This document shows, one piece after another, positions 62,526 to 64,000 of a DNA stretch of 64,000 nucleotides. The first letter of the stretch is position 1, and every line of letters starts with the position of its first letter. The stretch is from Mycoavidus cysteinexigens_B. GTDB taxonomy: Bacteria > Pseudomonadota > Gammaproteobacteria > Burkholderiales > Burkholderiaceae. The notes below the pieces were generated by a model. That model was not told where the DNA came from. It did no database searches and was given only the letters and a program-made list of their open reading frames with translations. Where the stretch lies: positions 124,001 through 188,000 of the forward strand of contig JASSUG010000001.1 in NCBI GenBank assembly GCA_031963465.1, given 5' to 3'. A program made the translations under genes and the position numbers.

Positions 62526-62910
62526 TGAGTATCTCCAAGAAGATTGGGAATTTATTTGGCAAAATATACGATCTGGCCCTCGCACAACTTACAGCTTGAG
62601 GCCCAAATAACCTGCAAGCAATATAGTGTTGCGCTCCAGCGGCCCCCTAAAACACTAGGAAAACCCACCCATAAAAAATACGGAGCCAGACATCGAACTT
62701 ACTGCTACAACCATCGAATTTACTGCTACAACTTCACAAGAAGTTAATGTACTGTAACAAATTCAGTCGCGAGGTTAAAGAAAAAGCTCTTTTACCCGCC
62801 ATGTATTCTAAATTTCTGTCACATTTACACAACAACAGGCTGGGTGTGTATAGCTAAGCGCGAGCAACTGCTGCATGGTGGCAAGTGTTTTCAGCAATGG
62901 GGTAAAGAGG
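62526..62910. other. Divergent porin-coq7 regulatory region with a 21-bp tandem repeat
   Basis: CATCGAACTTACTGCTACAAC at 62691 is repeated with one mismatch at 62712. A related TACTGTAACAAATT follows at 62751. Tandem sites of this size upstream of a porin gene recall OmpR-type regulator boxes; this is inference. No gene is seen. Confidence 0.45.
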
Positions 62911-63537
62911 ATGATTGATGGTTTAATTGGCGAGTTTGACCGAAGTTTGCGGGCGATAACAGGTGTTGTCCGGGCCGCGCGGCCTCTACCCCAGGCGCTG
63001 GATGAAGGAATGGCGGCCGAGTTGCTGGCACCAGAGAAAAAGCAGGCAGGGGCGTTAATGCGCGTGAATCACACTGGCGAAATTTGTGCGCAAGCGCTGT
63101 ACCAAGCGCAGAAACTTGCGACTCAGTCAGCCCGCCTGAAAGCCAGCTTCGAGCATGCAGCACGTGAGGAAGAGGACCATCTGAGTTGGTTGGCGGAGCG
63201 TTTAAATACGTTAGACGCGCGTCCAAGTTTACTGAATCCGCTATGGTATGTGGGTGCTTTTGCGATTGGTTTTATCGCCGGAAAAATGGGCGATCGCATC
63301 AGCCTTGGTTTTATGGCCGAGACAGAGCGGCAAGTTGAGCAGCATCTTGATACCCATTTAGAGAAATTGCCGGCAAATGACCATGCATCGCGTGCCATTA
63401 TCGAACAAATGCGTACTGATGAAATTGCGCATGGACGCGCCGCCTCCGATGCCGGGGGGGTAGAGTTACCGTCGCCGGTGCGTGATTTAATGCGCATGAG
63501 TTCACGGGTGATGACCCGTACCGCTTATTACATATAG
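62911..63537 (+). CDS. coq7: Demethoxyubiquinone hydroxylase (Coq7)
   Basis: About 208 residues from ATG 62911, with AAAGAGG directly upstream; a frame to 62875 adds an atypical N-terminus. Di-iron ligands lie in RVNHTGEICAQALYQAQ, HAAREEEDHLSWLAERL, TERQVEQHLDTHL and MRTDEIAHGRAA. It hydroxylates the C6 position of demethoxyubiquinol in ubiquinone synthesis. It is the short betaproteobacterial form. Confidence 0.95.
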   Translation: MIDGLIGEFDRSLRAITGVVRAARPLPQALDEGMAAELLAPEKKQAGALMRVNHTGEICAQALYQAQKLATQSARLKASFEHAAREEEDHLSWLAERLNTLDARPSLLNPLWYVGAFAIGFIAGKMGDRISLGFMAETERQVEQHLDTHLEKLPANDHASRAIIEQMRTDEIAHGRAASDAGGVELPSPVRDLMRMSSRVMTRTAYYI

Positions 63538-63635
63538 ATGGAGTTTATTATTAAATAGATGTAATGAGCGGCTTTTTCCCTCGAGCAAGCAAGTGATGCA
63601 TCCCGGCCATTATCGCAATCGCCAGTGAGTGAGCC

Positions 63636-63683
63636 GGACCTTCGCTGCGCTAAGCAGAGCGTGCGCCTAGCGGGTCTTTTTTT
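63636..63683 (+). terminator. Probable terminator after coq7
   Basis: A GC-rich imperfect stem (GGACC ... GGGTC enclosing CGCTGC/GCAGAGCG) is followed by seven T. The roughly 440-bp gap to mraZ otherwise holds only the mraZ control region. Confidence 0.5.
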
Positions 63684-63858
63684 CGCCTCCCGGTTTCCCT
63701 CAAACTTCATAAGTTACTTTCACAAATCTCAGTATCTACCTTATTTCAAAGGGAATTCCCTTTTGGGTCCTAAGGTGTCATCGCTAAGTTGTTGTTTTTT
63801 CTAATAAAAATCAAATAAAAAGCCATTGTGTTGCTTGACCATTGTGCAACCTTCATCT

Positions 63859-63898
63859 AAAGTGGGGAAAAGTGTAACAAAGTGCATTTTTGTGTAAA
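63859..63898 (+). promoter_or_regulatory. Candidate MraZ-binding repeats
   Basis: AAAGTGGGGA, AAAGTGTAAC, AAAGTGCATT and TTTGTGTAAA run at an exact 10-bp period about 80 bp before mraZ. The 10-bp spacing of GTGnn units matches the TGGGN-N5 direct repeats through which MraZ regulates the division/cell-wall cluster. Confidence 0.55.
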
Positions 63899-63977
63899 TT
63901 TCTCATTGGGGGTAGCTCTAATGAGGGTTAAACGGGTTGAGTGGGCGCCGTGAGGCGCTCCAGGTTAGGAGAAGCGA

Positions 63978-64000
63978 GTGTTCCAAGGAGCGTCAGCGCT
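63978..64000 (+). CDS. mraZ: Transcriptional regulator MraZ, first codons only
   Basis: GTG at 63978 with TTAGGAG 8 nt upstream starts (M)FQGASA, the conserved MraZ N-terminus (MFxGxSAL). The gene continues past the right edge. It normally heads the mraZ-mraW-ftsL-ftsI-mur division and peptidoglycan cluster and represses it. Confidence 0.75.

Overview
The window looks like a chromosome segment of a betaproteobacterium of the Burkholderiaceae. Two gene orders support this: carA-carB-greA-yhbY-rlmE-ftsH-folP-glmM, and nadB-rpmG-rpmB-radC-slpA-ispH. A Burkholderia-type porin beside coq7 and the start of mraZ point the same way. Moderate base composition, many mobile elements, an F420 gene set and several large NACHT/WD40 proteins suggest a host-associated, fungal-endosymbiont lineage (Mycetohabitans/Mycoavidus type). 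The genus is an inference.

Layout. 1-3342: an accessory island. It holds the N-terminal two-thirds of a TIR/SEFIR-like effector gene running off the left edge, a 128-bp tandem repeat array and a 5'-truncated Fic gene. 3406-11802: housekeeping genes (nadB, rpmG, rpmB, radC, slpA, ispH) and a branched-chain amino-acid ABC transporter (livHMGF) with no binding protein. 11818-14080: an AbrB-type protein and an AbiEi/AbiEii toxin-antitoxin pair with a compact self-operator promoter. 14447-24638: an Atm1-type ABC exporter, the coenzyme F420 genes (cofD, fused cofG-cofH, cofC, cofE), folE2, pyrC and a HipB-like regulator. 24736-28853: rnpB beside a solo IS982 end, an intact IS982 element, a small RNA whose loop carries an anti-Shine-Dalgarno sequence, a group II intron inserted directly behind that RNA's terminator, and tRNA-Val. 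29168-32082: an F-box-like/pentapeptide/WD40 gene broken by one frameshift. 32387-47734: core genes (dnaQ, mltD, gloB, a methyltransferase, rnhA, carAB, greA, yhbY, rlmE, ftsH, folP, glmM). 47920-52959: a 1679-residue TIR-like/NACHT/pentapeptide/WD40 protein with 14 blades, most of them nearly identical at DNA level. 53260-57004: an HU remnant, a small ORF, fadD and a membrane-anchored phage-tail-collar protein. 57392-61259: a second group II intron on the minus strand, split by a 2-kb serine-recombinase element. 61335-64000: porin, coq7 and the 5' end of mraZ with its repeat boxes.

How the parts relate. The three TIR/NACHT/WD40-type loci share modules: the same N-terminal effector at 1-1489 and 47920, and the same pentapeptide, WD40 and C-terminal tail at 29168 and 47920. 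They read as a recombining family of recognition proteins, reminiscent of fungal NACHT-WD40 incompatibility receptors. The F420 genes form two apparent minus-strand units (folE2-cofE, then cofC-fbiC-cofD) separated by a terminator-like hairpin. Both group II introns sit immediately after intrinsic terminators, as group IIC introns do. Removing the serine-recombinase element restores the second intron's reverse transcriptase in frame at 455 residues.
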